DNA from: Candidatus Saccharimonadota bacterium
GTDB lineage: Bacteria > Patescibacteriota > Saccharimonadia > Saccharimonadales > Saccharimonadaceae
DNA: 64,000 nt
Direction of reading: 5' to 3'
NCBI GenBank assembly: GCA_017514045.1
Contig: JAFWLS010000016.1
Location: 1-64,000 of the forward strand
Shown here: positions 1-8,495 of the stretch, one piece after another
Layout of the letters: every line of letters begins with the position of its first letter
How positions within the stretch are numbered: position 1 is the stretch's first letter
Notes under the pieces: model-generated
Told to the model about the DNA's origin: nothing
What the model saw: the letters and a program-made list of their open reading frames with translations, nothing else
Databases searched by the model: none
Position numbers and translations under genes: made by a program

Positions 1-1455
1 GAATTTTTGGGCAGCAGACTGGTTTGGAGTATATGCCCAGACATTTGAGGCATTGTTAGTTCCCCCACCTTGAACATCGAGAGTAGTTCCGAGGGCGGAA
101 GTAATATAATAAGTGCCGTCAGAGACTGGCTGCTTAGGAATCTCGTTGAATTGCCAAAGTTGCCCTTTGTCCCCACTCGTTCTTTTATAAATATGTACAT
201 TGGCGCCATTGTTAGCGCTGTCTTTATCGATGTCTAGAGCTTTATTAGAGCATGCGGAGAGGATCTGATAGTACTCGTTCGTTTCAACAATATACCATTT
301 TTGGGCGCAAGAGCCATTATAGTCATAGATTTGAACATTAGCTAGGTCAGATTTGCTGCCGGCACTGACGTCGAGAACGCGACTTGATTTGGGGTTAGTA
401 ATCTTATAGGTCCCGTCGGTGGGATTATAGAGAAGTTCGAACTCTTGAGCGGCGCTTTTGTTGAGTTGATACGTCCAGACGTTCGAGGCGTTGCCAATGC
501 CGCCGTTTTGAATATCAAGAGTTTTGCCAAGTGCCGACGTAATATAGTAAGTGCCGTCCGGAACTGGTTGGTGCTCGGGAATAGGAATCTCTTCTACGCT
601 TTCTTCTTCAACGGTCGGATCACCGAACCAGTCCATAAAGAAGAGATAGAAGTTGCGATTGCCGTAGGCGCCACAAGAAACAGTGCCGTAACCGGCGTTA
701 AGTGCGGCTTGGTTGGGCTGATATGGTGTGTAACGATAGAGCGAAGAGGTTGCGAGATTCTCGATATTGACAATTGAGCCCCCACAAGCGCGATTTGGAT
801 TATAGTAAATATAATTCTCCCCTAACGGGTAATTGGTCCACCCTCCATCAAGAACTGTGCGAAATAGCCAGGCGGCACTTTCAAGCTGGTTTTTGAGACC
901 GTAGTACTCACTATCGCATGGAGCGGTGTCAGGACAACCAAAGCCTGTAGCTGAGCGATATTGAATTGAGTTTGGCCAAGAGTCGGAGATAAGACCCTGC
1001 TCCTTTTCTAGAAGGACGAGAAAGACTTGTGGGTTTATTTTATATTTCTGCGAGACTTCATAAATGATTTCAGCAGCGGTTTGAGAAGCTTCGTCTTCTT
1101 TCAGCAAGTCACCGTAATTTGCACCTGACGTAGCAAAGCGTTCGTCGGCAAGACAGATAAAGTGACCGTTTTCGATATGGTAATGAAGCGATGGATACCA
1201 TGAAGCTTTTGTTATGTTGGTGTCATTACAGTTACCGTGGGCGTGGAGAAAGGTATTAATATCGTCAACTGACATAGTAGCGTAATTTGACATAGCGTAG
1301 TCGGAAATGATATTGCCTGGGCGGAAGTTAGCAAGCGAAGCGGCTTGAGAATCTTGCGGAGCCTTGAGTGCTAAAAAGGTAAATGTTGCTACAAACGCAA
1401 AAAGGAAGGATATCTTATAAAGTAAGCCTGGGTGACGCCTATTGAGGCCGTTCAT
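1..1455 (-). CDS. Secreted surface protein with ricin-type lectin repeats (C-terminus outside window)
   Basis: The frame is open from an ATG at 1455 to base 1 (485 codons), so the C-terminus lies outside the window. Residues about 12-30 form a signal or anchor segment. Residues about 45-265 form a Cys-containing domain with NPQVFLVLLEKEQGL and GFGCPDTAPCDSEYYG; from memory this resembles a domain common in secreted actinobacterial proteins. From about residue 295, repeats of the type DGTYYITSALG...LD with QKW/QLW motifs indicate a ricin B-like beta-trefoil, a carbohydrate-binding fold. The start overlaps the stop of the upstream gene by one base, so the two are probably co-translated. A role in surface adhesion or glycan binding is inferred. 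Confidence 0.8.
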   Translation of the reverse strand, partial: MNGLNRRHPGLLYKISFLFAFVATFTFLALKAPQDSQAASLANFRPGNIISDYAMSNYATMSVDDINTFLHAHGNCNDTNITKASWYPSLHYHIENGHFICLADERFATSGANYGDLLKEDEASQTAAEIIYEVSQKYKINPQVFLVLLEKEQGLISDSWPNSIQYRSATGFGCPDTAPCDSEYYGLKNQLESAAWLFRTVLDGGWTNYPLGENYIYYNPNRACGGSIVNIENLATSSLYRYTPYQPNQAALNAGYGTVSCGAYGNRNFYLFFMDWFGDPTVEEESVEEIPIPEHQPVPDGTYYITSALGKTLDIQNGGIGNASNVWTYQLNKSAAQEFELLYNPTDGTYKITNPKSSRVLDVSAGSKSDLANVQIYDYNGSCAQKWYIVETNEYYQILSACSNKALDIDKDSANNGANVHIYKRTSGDKGQLWQFNEIPKQPVSDGTYYITSALGTTLDVQGGGTNNASNVWAYTPNQSAAQKF

Positions 1456-2060
1456 TATTCGACCCTCCCAGTAATGGTGCCGATTCTGCCGTCAGAAGAA
1501 AGGTTAATGGTAATATCGAACGGGCGAGAGTAATTGGTTAATTCTGAGCTAGCGATATCGAAGCCTTCACAAGAAGAGGTGGCGGCTGCCGGCGTGAGAC
1601 GCGCAGTTTTTTCTAGTCGGTTTGTTCCATCCGACACGATAAGCGTACAGACACCGCTAGATAGATATTGATCGATGTTGACACGAATCATTAGTTTGTC
1701 ATTATCGAAACGCGCCGTAGTAATAGAACCAGTAATAGATTCCGAACTATTAGGATCTGCGCCTTCATATTTTTCGGGGGTTTTGCCGTCTGGAGAAATG
1801 GAGGAGTCATTAGTGGAGACGTTTGATTCGGCAGGAGCGGTCGAAGACGATGGAGTGGTGTCGGAAGTATTTGTAGAATGTTCTTTTGAACTGGGGATAG
1901 TAGTATTAGATGAATCAGTAAGCGTTGGCTCTTTTGGCTGTTGTCTAAAAAGGAAAATCGCACCTACTGCCAAAAGTAGAAGAATAAAAATATGAAAAAG
2001 TGGCTGTTTATAAAATGCGCGACGACGTTTAGGGTATGTTTGGTGTTTGTTTTTTGCCAT
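1455..2060 (-). CDS. Membrane-anchored hypothetical protein, Ser/Thr-rich linker
   Basis: A 201-residue protein. It has a basic N-terminus, one membrane helix at about residues 20-40 (IFILLLLAVGAIFLF), a Ser/Thr/Pro-rich linker at about 45-115, and a C-terminal beta-rich part with two cysteines (VCTLIV and SSCEG) that could form a disulfide outside the cell. An AGGAG-type ribosome site lies about 10 nt before the ATG, with an AT-rich TATAAT-like region further upstream. The stop overlaps the start of the lectin protein by one base. No family recognised; it looks like an envelope accessory protein. Confidence 0.75.
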   Translation of the reverse strand: MAKNKHQTYPKRRRAFYKQPLFHIFILLLLAVGAIFLFRQQPKEPTLTDSSNTTIPSSKEHSTNTSDTTPSSSTAPAESNVSTNDSSISPDGKTPEKYEGADPNSSESITGSITTARFDNDKLMIRVNIDQYLSSGVCTLIVSDGTNRLEKTARLTPAAATSSCEGFDIASSELTNYSRPFDITINLSSDGRIGTITGRVE

Positions 2061-2121
2061 ATAGGTATACTCCTATATATATTATATATAAGATAGTAAG
2101 AAACCGCAAGCGGTTTGCATG

Positions 2122-2733
2122 TTATTCTTTGTTGATGATATAAAACTTTGCGGAGGAGGTGAGCTGATCGAATAGCTCAGTCTTCGAAAAATAGATGGCG
2201 GTTTGCTCTGGAAGTAACCAGCTGTCCTTGTTGGTGCCATCAGGATTAAAGTCGGTTGGGAAAAACCCTACATAGCTATTTTCTGGCGGTATACTTGCAT
2301 ATATAAATACGGTATCGGATTTTCTGTCTAGTGCTGAGATACCTGATGGCTCAACAATAGCAACAATCGTATCGGGCTGGTCGAGATGAAAGTTCAGCGT
2401 ACTAGCACTCATTGCAGAAACGGCGATGGCAGAGGAAAAATCTAGGCTCTCAATGTTTATTTTATAGTCATCTATGATCTCTACTGGAATGGCGCCATAA
2501 TTGGGCGAAAAATCGTTGGGGGAGACATAGTTTCTGTTTGTTAAAGATATGACAACGATAAGAGCAATCGCTATTGCGGTCAATACTAATAAAAGAATTT
2601 TGTTCTTCTTGCTGAGAATAGGTGAAGGAGATGCTGGCTTGTTTTGTGAGTGGTGTGTACTAGGACTAATCGAGTGCAGGTAGTCCATTTTCCTGTTTGT
2701 TAGTTTTGGATTATTCATATTTTGATCTATCAT
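2122..2733 (-). CDS. Single-pass membrane protein of unknown function, partner of upstream peptidase
   Basis: The chosen start at 2733 gives 203 residues. A longer frame from 3009 exists but would overlap the upstream peptidase by about 270 bases. The start at 2733 sits 4 nt after that gene's stop; an alternative ATG is at 2718. One membrane helix lies near residues 50-70 (ILLLVLTAIAIALIVVISL), followed by an extracytoplasmic domain of about 130 residues. The layout, a short cytoplasmic tail, one helix and a small outer domain encoded directly after a secreted hydrolase, is the same as at 12292 and 13584. Function unknown. Confidence 0.7.
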   Translation of the reverse strand: MIDQNMNNPKLTNRKMDYLHSISPSTHHSQNKPASPSPILSKKNKILLLVLTAIAIALIVVISLTNRNYVSPNDFSPNYGAIPVEIIDDYKINIESLDFSSAIAVSAMSASTLNFHLDQPDTIVAIVEPSGISALDRKSDTVFIYASIPPENSYVGFFPTDFNPDGTNKDSWLLPEQTAIYFSKTELFDQLTSSAKFYIINKE

Positions 2734-2737
2734 TTGA

Positions 2738-3838
2738 CTAACAATCCTTTCTATCTGGCCCGCTCTTCGATGAGGGTATAAAGAAATAATTATCGTACGG
2801 GAAGCGATTAGTGTTCGTAACTTTTGTGCACCCACTTCCACCTGCATTAGTCCTCCAACCCCCCAATCTGCTGGAATCATTATTCCAAAGAATGCCATCG
2901 CCCCATGTTTCCAGGAATAGAAAATCTGAGGAGCTGAGGTTGTTGCGGTTAGCATTCTGTTTGACACCAACAATAACAGCGTAATGGCGTTCTGCCGTAC
3001 CGGGGCCATGGTTAATAGTTACTCGGTGAACTACCGGCTTACCGGCCATAACGGCATCGTAAGCTTTCTTAAAGCCTGAATCTCCCGAAACTGTAGTAAA
3101 GCCACTTTTTCTGCCTCTTCCTCCGGCGCTGCAGGAGTCGGCAGTGATAGTGTCAAAGTACATATCATAGGCGAGGTTCACCGAAACAACATCACAGTGA
3201 CCGTTCTGCGCAGTAGAATTAGCGTACTTGCCATTAAGATCGTAAACCTTGTTATCGCTCTGGTTAATGTGATACTTCTGAACTTTGTCTTTAAGGAACT
3301 TTTTTAGGCCCGTATTACTGGTGCCATCATCCCTCACCCCGTCGACCTGTATTTTGATGACGTTGTATGCGGTGCTACACATAGTAAACGGACGAGTACC
3401 ATGTTCGATCTCGCCATTATAGGATGTTGCTGGATCTTTTGGATCTTTGGGGTCTGACTGATCTTTGGGGCTCACTGGGGTTGTTGGGGTATTGGGCTTT
3501 TCAGCTTTGGCGGGACAAGACGTGGTTGTGCCATCGGTTGTAGAACCTATAACGCCGCCCGGGATAAGAAATTCTAGGAAAGCAAAAAATATTCCGTAAC
3601 ATAATATACCAATGACTATCTGATATAATCGTTGCTTAGCTTTGGTTTGATGAGCAATGTCGCCTGCTGACGTAATATACATTATCCCGCAAATAATAAT
3701 GCCAATTACGGCTGCTGCGCCGATGGCGATAGTAATTATTTCTACGCATTGGCCAAGGATTTTATAGATAGCGCCGCCATCGCAATAGTCGCAAACTTTG
3801 CCGAAAAGGGCTGTATCTATACATTGTTGTATTGCCAT
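2738..3838 (-). CDS. VirB2/TrbC-like pilin domain fused to a C39-like cysteine peptidase
   Basis: A 366-residue protein. The start at 3838 has an AGGAG ribosome site and lies one base after the LexA-like stop. Residues about 10-95 match the pilin-like proteins of this window: two membrane helices around the loop ITSAGDIAHQTKAKQRL. A Pro/Lys/Asp-rich linker (about 100-140) leads to a C-terminal domain with a candidate catalytic Cys in QNGHCDVVSV, a His in RHYAVIVGV and LETWGDG near the end, the arrangement of papain-like C39-type peptidases. The peptidase call is by motif only. The fusion implies a secreted enzyme delivered with, or anchored by, a pilin module. Confidence 0.7.
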   Translation of the reverse strand: MAIQQCIDTALFGKVCDYCDGGAIYKILGQCVEIITIAIGAAAVIGIIICGIMYITSAGDIAHQTKAKQRLYQIVIGILCYGIFFAFLEFLIPGGVIGSTTDGTTTSCPAKAEKPNTPTTPVSPKDQSDPKDPKDPATSYNGEIEHGTRPFTMCSTAYNVIKIQVDGVRDDGTSNTGLKKFLKDKVQKYHINQSDNKVYDLNGKYANSTAQNGHCDVVSVNLAYDMYFDTITADSCSAGGRGRKSGFTTVSGDSGFKKAYDAVMAGKPVVHRVTINHGPGTAERHYAVIVGVKQNANRNNLSSSDFLFLETWGDGILWNNDSSRLGGWRTNAGGSGCTKVTNTNRFPYDNYFFIPSSKSGPDRKDC

Positions 3839-3839
3839 T

Positions 3840-4190
3840 TTATCTAACTCCTTTTTCGTTGATATTAAGATCAAGACCTAGAATAGTGGCGGCTTTCTGA
3901 AGCGTTTCGATATCTTCTTTATGCTCAAGAGCATCAATCGTTCGGTTAAAGAGAGCTACAGTTTCGGGGTAAAGGTCTAGGGTAACCTCCAGAGAACGGG
4001 CGGCGCCAGGGACTTTTTTTAGGACGCCCTTTCCTATTAGATTATCTATGTGTTCCGCTACGGCTGAAACACTGGAGAGACCAAGGCCGACCATGATTTC
4101 GCGATAGGATGGAGAATAGTTGTTGGCCTCAAGAAAATTAGAGATAAAATCTATAATCTGCTTCTGCTTTTTTGTGAGTTTTTCGGGCAT
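3840..4190 (-). CDS. LexA-like repressor lacking the S24 peptidase domain
   Basis: A 116-residue protein. The first 65 residues match the LexA N-terminal winged helix (LTKKQKQIIDFI, then NNYSPSYREI and the recognition-helix region SSVSAVAEHI). LexA is normally about 200 residues with an Ala-Gly cleavage site and a Ser/Lys autoprotease. Here a short helical tail of about 45 residues replaces that part, so RecA-driven self-cleavage is not expected. It is divergent from the LCP gene with only 23 bases between the two start codons, and may autoregulate both directions. DNA binding is well supported; an SOS role is doubtful. Confidence 0.8.
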   Translation of the reverse strand: MPEKLTKKQKQIIDFISNFLEANNYSPSYREIMVGLGLSSVSAVAEHIDNLIGKGVLKKVPGAARSLEVTLDLYPETVALFNRTIDALEHKEDIETLQKAATILGLDLNINEKGVR

Positions 4191-4213
4191 AGTATGCTAT
4201 AATTGTATAATAA
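4191..4213. promoter_or_regulatory. 23-bp divergent promoter region with -10 boxes next to both starts
   Basis: On the plus strand TATAAT at 4198-4203 ends 10 nt before the LCP ATG, and a second TATAAT (4206-4211) abuts it. On the minus strand TATAGC/CATACT-like boxes lie just before the LexA-like ATG. There is no room for Shine-Dalgarno leaders, so both transcripts are probably leaderless or nearly so, and the -35 regions fall inside the opposite gene. Confidence 0.5.
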
Positions 4214-6136
4214 ATGACAGCAGAAGGAAAGACAATAGACGGGTTCTCTGTTCGCAGCGCTAGCGATTCAAAGCTGGTTTCGCGATCAAAGGCAAACAAA
4301 ATCCCGTCGAATAATGCAACAAAAAAGGTCCGGGTGGTATCTCAAAACGATCCACTGGTTAGACGCAAAAAAAAGCAAATATCGAAGTCTGTATCTATGG
4401 ATACGAAGACTACAAAAAAGCGTAGGGTTTCTAAACCAAAAACCGCAGAAGTTTTTACTTCTGAGCCGAAGGCGTTTAATATTACGGTTGAGCCATCTCA
4501 AGATGAGAATGCTTATTTAGAGGAAGAATCTGTAAATGACTCTCGCGTTAGTCGGATTGATAATAATTCATTCGATGAGGTCTTGAACACTCCAAGAGCG
4601 AACGATGATTTTTTGGCGCCTGTAAAAAGCTTTGATGTGGTTTCCGGTAGTGATTCGGTCAGTGAAGGTGAAATTTCTGATGTCGACGATGAAGAGATTA
4701 AAGATATGAAGAAACAAAAAAAGGAATTAAGGGAAAGCGAAAAGCGCGCCAAACGAGAGCAAAAACATTTAGCAAAACTTGAAAAAAAGAAAAAGAAATC
4801 TAGAGTACGCAAAGTGCTCAAATGGTTGTTGATTGTTTTCTTGCTATTGGTTGTGGGTGTCGGTGTTTATCTTTACTTCTGGGGCGATGATATTATTAAA
4901 AAGATTACTAGTGGAAACGGTGATGTCTGGAGCGCAATTAGTGCTTTTACAAAGGAAACGTACGATCCATTGAAAACCGATGAAAACGGGAGGACAAATA
5001 TATTAGTATTCGGGACGAGTGGATTTGACAGCGATGGCACTGGGTTCGGCGGTTATGAACATGATGGTTCTAATCTTACAGATTCGATTATGGTGGTATC
5101 ATTAGACCAAGAGACTGGCGACGTGGCCATTGTTTCCCTTCCGAGAGATTTGTATGCTGGTTATACGTGCACGGCTACTTCAAAAATTAATGAAGTGTAT
5201 TGGTGTAATAATCAATATGGCGACAACGAAGAAGCTGGCGCGCAGGCTCTACAGGTTAAAATTAAAGAAATACTAGGCATTGATACACAATACTGGTTAC
5301 ACATGAACTGGGGTGCACTTGTTAATATTGTTGATACGCTCGGAGGGATAACGATTACGCTCGATGAAGATATCAATGATCAATGGTATACCGGGGCGGT
5401 ATATTCGGCAGGTGTACCGTATACAATAAGCGGGGCTGATGCTTTGGGTCTCTCAAGAGCTCGTCACGGAACAGAATATGGCGATTTTTCGCGAGCGGCG
5501 AGTCAGCAGAAAATCTTAATCGGTATCAAAAATAAGGTAGTCGAAAAAGGCTTAGGACTTTCTGACGCGCTTAATATTATTTCTGCCGTTGGCGATAATC
5601 TTCGTATGGATTTCAATATGTCGGAGATTAAGACTGGCATGCATCTACTTGAGACCTTCGATCTTGACAATATTCGTCAAATCCCAATTTGGAATGACGA
5701 CGCACATTATATGACGTTTGGGAATAAGGATGGTATTTCTTACGTAATACCTACAGCTGGATTTGGTGTTTATGGGCCTTTGCAAGAGTATGTGGCTCAA
5801 CAACTTAAGAGCAACCCGGCGGAACGTGAAGGGGCAGTAATAATTGTTTATAATGGTTCCGGTGAAGATGGCGTAGCTGGTCAGGAACGCGAGCTTCTCG
5901 AAGAAAAGGGGTACAAAGTAAAAGAGATTGCAAATGCTCCTGAGGGTGATTATAAATTTACTGAAGATATAGAGCTTTACGATGCAAGTGAGGGCTTGAA
6001 GCCAGAGACAAAAAAGGCTCTTGAAAAATTCTACGGTATCGAGGCGAAAGATATGAGCTTATTGCCGAATGGTATTTCTCCGGTTGGGTATGATTTCATA
6101 ATTATTGTTGGTGGAATAGTAGACGAAGAAGAGTAA
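4214..6136 (+). CDS. LytR-CpsA-Psr (LCP) family cell-wall ligase with LytR_C domain
   Basis: A 640-residue protein. A highly charged cytoplasmic N-terminus of about 200 residues (Lys/Glu-rich coiled part at about 170-198) precedes one membrane helix (about 200-222). The LCP catalytic domain follows, with DSIMVVSLD near residue 292, SLPRDLY near 308, and LSRARHG later. A LytR_C domain starts at about 540 (IIVYNGSGEDGVAGQE). The family transfers glycopolymers from lipid carriers to peptidoglycan outside the membrane. The long N-terminal tail is larger than usual. A bidirectional terminator follows. Confidence 0.9.
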   Translation: MTAEGKTIDGFSVRSASDSKLVSRSKANKIPSNNATKKVRVVSQNDPLVRRKKKQISKSVSMDTKTTKKRRVSKPKTAEVFTSEPKAFNITVEPSQDENAYLEEESVNDSRVSRIDNNSFDEVLNTPRANDDFLAPVKSFDVVSGSDSVSEGEISDVDDEEIKDMKKQKKELRESEKRAKREQKHLAKLEKKKKKSRVRKVLKWLLIVFLLLVVGVGVYLYFWGDDIIKKITSGNGDVWSAISAFTKETYDPLKTDENGRTNILVFGTSGFDSDGTGFGGYEHDGSNLTDSIMVVSLDQETGDVAIVSLPRDLYAGYTCTATSKINEVYWCNNQYGDNEEAGAQALQVKIKEILGIDTQYWLHMNWGALVNIVDTLGGITITLDEDINDQWYTGAVYSAGVPYTISGADALGLSRARHGTEYGDFSRAASQQKILIGIKNKVVEKGLGLSDALNIISAVGDNLRMDFNMSEIKTGMHLLETFDLDNIRQIPIWNDDAHYMTFGNKDGISYVIPTAGFGVYGPLQEYVAQQLKSNPAEREGAVIIVYNGSGEDGVAGQERELLEEKGYKVKEIANAPEGDYKFTEDIELYDASEGLKPETKKALEKFYGIEAKDMSLLPNGISPVGYDFIIIVGGIVDEEE

Positions 6137-6149
6137 AGAGATGTATTTA

Positions 6150-6178
6150 AAAAAATAGCCCTTAGCGGGCTATTTTTA
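6150..6178. terminator. Bidirectional terminator between LCP gene and jag
   Basis: An inverted repeat with ATAGCCC and GGGCTAT arms around a short loop, flanked by A-runs and T-runs on opposite sides. It can end both convergent transcripts. Confidence 0.85.
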
Positions 6179-6193
6179 CATTCGCTAATTTGA

Positions 6194-6670
6194 TTATTCT
6201 TCGTCTTCTGGTTGGTTGACTTTAGAAATGATAAGAACGCGGTCTCGTCCTTCACCTTCGCTATGTGTAGTAATATCTGAATAGTCCTCTGCTAGTTTGT
6301 GGACGACGCGCCGGTCGGCAGCGTTAAGATTAATAGTCATTGGCTCTCCTGTTTGGCGGACTTTCTTAATCCAGTTCTCAGCTTTGTCGGCTATACGGTC
6401 GGCACGTTGGCGTTTGTAGTCTGCAATATCTACATTTACGCGTGTGATTTCGGCATTTTTAGCTACAAGAGACATGCTGACAATATGTTGTAAGCAACGA
6501 AGATTCTCAGCATTTTTGCCAATTAGAAGGCTATTCATGCTGGTTGATGGAACACTAAGCTGGATTACTTCGTCGTCAATCGTTGAATAGACCGCGACGT
6601 TTATCCCGAAGAAACTTAGAAGGTCTTCCAAGTATTTAGTGGCAAAACGGATTGATTCATCTCTATCCAT
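6194..6670 (-). CDS. jag: Jag/KhpB-type RNA-binding protein (KH + R3H)
   Basis: A 158-residue protein. A KH-like region (about 30-75) contains the GxxG-type loop LLIGKNAENL, and a C-terminal R3H domain (about 90-155) contains the RRVVHKLAED helix. The N-terminal Jag_N domain seen in Firmicutes proteins is missing. KhpB/Jag proteins bind RNA and are linked to cell elongation and division. An AAAGGAG ribosome site precedes the ATG. It is the last gene of the rpmH-rnpA-yidC-jag block, the usual order at bacterial origins. Confidence 0.88.
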   Translation of the reverse strand: MDRDESIRFATKYLEDLLSFFGINVAVYSTIDDEVIQLSVPSTSMNSLLIGKNAENLRCLQHIVSMSLVAKNAEITRVNVDIADYKRQRADRIADKAENWIKKVRQTGEPMTINLNAADRRVVHKLAEDYSDITTHSEGEGRDRVLIISKVNQPEDEE

Positions 6671-6675
6671 GATAT

Positions 6676-7725
6676 TTATCTCCTTTTCTTTTTAATATCT
6701 TTGGCAGAGATGCGAGTTATTTTTGTTCCGGTTTTTTTATTTTCTATCACTTCAGCTTCCTGAATGTGTTTGAGTTCTTTAAGAACGGCCTTATCAGCTG
6801 AGATTTCCATTTCTTTCTCTGCTTTATCTAAGACGAATTTTTGTTGAACGAAGGTGATAAGATTTGATAGGAAATAATAGAGGATAAGAGCCCCTGGGAG
6901 GTTAATCATGATAATGAGTAGCATAATAGGCATGAATGTGCCCATTTGGGCGGATGTCATCTCGTTGATCTCGGCCTGGTTTACCTCTTTACCCTCTCCA
7001 GCCTCTTTCATGAGTTCACGGAAACTTTTGCTTTTGTTCTTTCCAGAAGGACGAAGTTGTTTTTGGGTGAGATACTGAACAAAACAGGCAAGAACTGCGA
7101 GGAAAAGAGCGAGGATAGCGCTCGGGCTTGTAAAGCCCGGTGTATCTTCAAGATTAACAATTCCAAAAAGGCTGGGGTGAAATTCGTAGGCTGGGGCTTC
7201 TATGGCCTTTTTTTCTTCCTCGGATTTAGTCTCATCAGTTTGAATGGAGTCGTAAGATGCCCTCTCCTCTAGATACTTGTTCTGAAGGCTAATGGCTTCT
7301 TGGACATGCGACCCCTCTTGCTTAACAAAAGAATATGCACGCTTATCTAAATTAGAGTCGGCTGTCGGTACGTTGACCATGACGCGGATCGCGCCGAAGA
7401 TAGCAATAAACATTGGGAGCTGAATTAGAAGGGACAGGATGGAACGAAATGGTTTAACGTTGTATCTTTTGTAAAGATCCATCGTCTGTAGACTCTCAAG
7501 CTGACGATTCCCTGCGCAGTTCTTTTTGATTTGGGCAAGCTCAGGCTGAATCTTGCGCATAAGTTTCGTTTGGTGGAGCTGACGTTTGACCAGTGGCCAC
7601 ATGCAGAGCTTTACTACGATGACGAATAAAATGATGGCAAGGCCGAAGTCGCCGACAAGATTATATATAAGGAAAAGAATATTGGTAATCGGACGAACAA
7701 TTATTGTATCAATTAACTCAAACAT
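6676..7725 (-). CDS. yidC: YidC/Oxa1 family membrane protein insertase
   Basis: A 349-residue protein with the YidC/Oxa1 core. A first helix after a short tail is followed by the charged cytoplasmic hairpin (RQLHQTKLMRKIQPELAQIK) with helix FRSILSLLIQLPMFIAIFG. Three more helices end in a Lys-rich tail (ISAKDIKKKRR) typical of Gram-positive-like forms that contact ribosomes. There is no large periplasmic domain. It inserts membrane proteins alone or with Sec. It starts 7 bases after the rnpA stop and 5 bases before jag, so it is part of one operon. Confidence 0.93.
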   Translation of the reverse strand: MFELIDTIIVRPITNILFLIYNLVGDFGLAIILFVIVVKLCMWPLVKRQLHQTKLMRKIQPELAQIKKNCAGNRQLESLQTMDLYKRYNVKPFRSILSLLIQLPMFIAIFGAIRVMVNVPTADSNLDKRAYSFVKQEGSHVQEAISLQNKYLEERASYDSIQTDETKSEEEKKAIEAPAYEFHPSLFGIVNLEDTPGFTSPSAILALFLAVLACFVQYLTQKQLRPSGKNKSKSFRELMKEAGEGKEVNQAEINEMTSAQMGTFMPIMLLIIMINLPGALILYYFLSNLITFVQQKFVLDKAEKEMEISADKAVLKELKHIQEAEVIENKKTGTKITRISAKDIKKKRR

Positions 7726-7732
7726 ATCTTTG

Positions 7733-8074
7733 TTATTGTACCATACTTTCCTCTAATAGAGAACGGATAGTTTTTTGGAGATCTAAAAATGGCTGGTTTA
7801 TTATGGTTTTGGAATAGACTATAAAGATATAATCTCGGGACTTCCTGGTTTTGTCGAGGTTAAGCCGGATGGCTTCGTAGATACGCCGACGGATGCGATT
7901 ACGGCCGACGGCAGTTTTCATGACCTTTTTGGATATCACTACGGCAAACCTGGTTTTACTACGACTGTTTTCACAAAAGACTAGCGAGAGTTCAGGGCGA
8001 CGAATAGTTTTGCCGTGATTATAAACATATTTGACACCACCACGAGAGTGGAACCGATATTCTTTGTTTAGCAT
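7733..8074 (-). CDS. rnpA: Ribonuclease P protein component
   Basis: A 113-residue basic protein with the RnpA signature around residues 55-70 (AVGRNRIRRRIYEAIR), matching the RNR motif that contacts RNase P RNA. It assists the catalytic RNA in trimming tRNA 5' leaders. It lies between rpmH and yidC in the conserved origin cluster. AT-rich TATAAT-like repeats precede the ATG and no Shine-Dalgarno is visible. A terminator separates it from rpmH, so it probably has its own promoter. Confidence 0.93.
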   Translation of the reverse strand: MLNKEYRFHSRGGVKYVYNHGKTIRRPELSLVFCENSRSKTRFAVVISKKVMKTAVGRNRIRRRIYEAIRLNLDKTRKSRDYIFIVYSKTIINQPFLDLQKTIRSLLEESMVQ

Positions 8075-8093
8075 ATATTATATATATTATATA

Positions 8094-8118
8094 ACAAAAC
8101 CCTCCCATAGGGAGGAGC
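8094..8118 (-). terminator. rpmH terminator
   Basis: On the minus strand, CCTCCC-TAT-GGGAGG is followed by TTTTGTT, a compact intrinsic terminator directly after rpmH. The AT-rich rnpA promoter region follows it. Confidence 0.7.
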
Positions 8119-8123
8119 TTGTT

Positions 8124-8261
8124 TTAATAAGTGAGGCGTTTGCGACCTTTAAGGCGGCGTCGTTTAAGAACAAGACGACCGGCGTGAGTAGCATTTCTTT
8201 TTATGAAACCATGCTCGACTTTGCGTTGTCGCTTGTGTGGCTGGTACGTGCGTTTTGGCAT
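8124..8261 (-). CDS. rpmH: 50S ribosomal protein L34
   Basis: A 45-residue protein, very basic. It starts [14 protein letters not shown] and ends [12 protein letters not shown], the L34 pattern of FQP near the start and ARRRAKGRKRL at the end; the central HGFIKRNAT block corresponds to HGFRARMAT. It is a component of the large ribosomal subunit. It heads the conserved rpmH-rnpA-yidC-jag block next to the origin. Confidence 0.95.
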   Translation of the reverse strand: MPKRTYQPHKRQRKVEHGFIKRNATHAGRLVLKRRRLKGRKRLTY

Positions 8262-8495
8262 AAAATTAGAATCCTATATAGTTTTAAATTTAGCAAATAT
8301 TTGTTGTATTATACCGCAGTTTTCCACTAAAAGCAAGAAGTTTTCCACAGTCAGAACCGGGGTATCGCGTGTTGGTGGAAAAGTTTTTCCCTGTTAAAAT
8401 ATTAACTATTATAAAACAAAAAATCCTATTATTCACCTGTGGAAAACTTCGTAACAATACGGTATAATGTTCTTTATTAAGGAGGCCAACAAGAA
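8262..8495. other. Left part of the origin region (rpmH-dnaA intergenic) with DnaA boxes
   Basis: DnaA-box-like nonamers of the TTTTCCACA type are at 8320-8328 (last base T), 8341-8349 (exact), 8374-8382 (reverse, one mismatch) and 8438-8446 (reverse, exact). AT-rich stretches lie between them. With the flanking gene order this marks the replication origin and probable dnaA autoregulation. Confidence 0.75.
8308..8336 (-). promoter_or_regulatory. rpmH promoter
   Basis: On the minus strand, TTGCTT (8336-8331) and TATAAT (8313-8308) are separated by 17 bases, a near-consensus housekeeping promoter. It overlaps a DnaA-box-like TTTTCCACT at 8320-8328, so DnaA binding could affect it. Confidence 0.75.

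Noticed and set aside
2734-3009. N-terminal extension of the 2122 gene
   Set aside because: It overlaps the peptidase coding region in another frame; 2733 starts right after that gene's stop.
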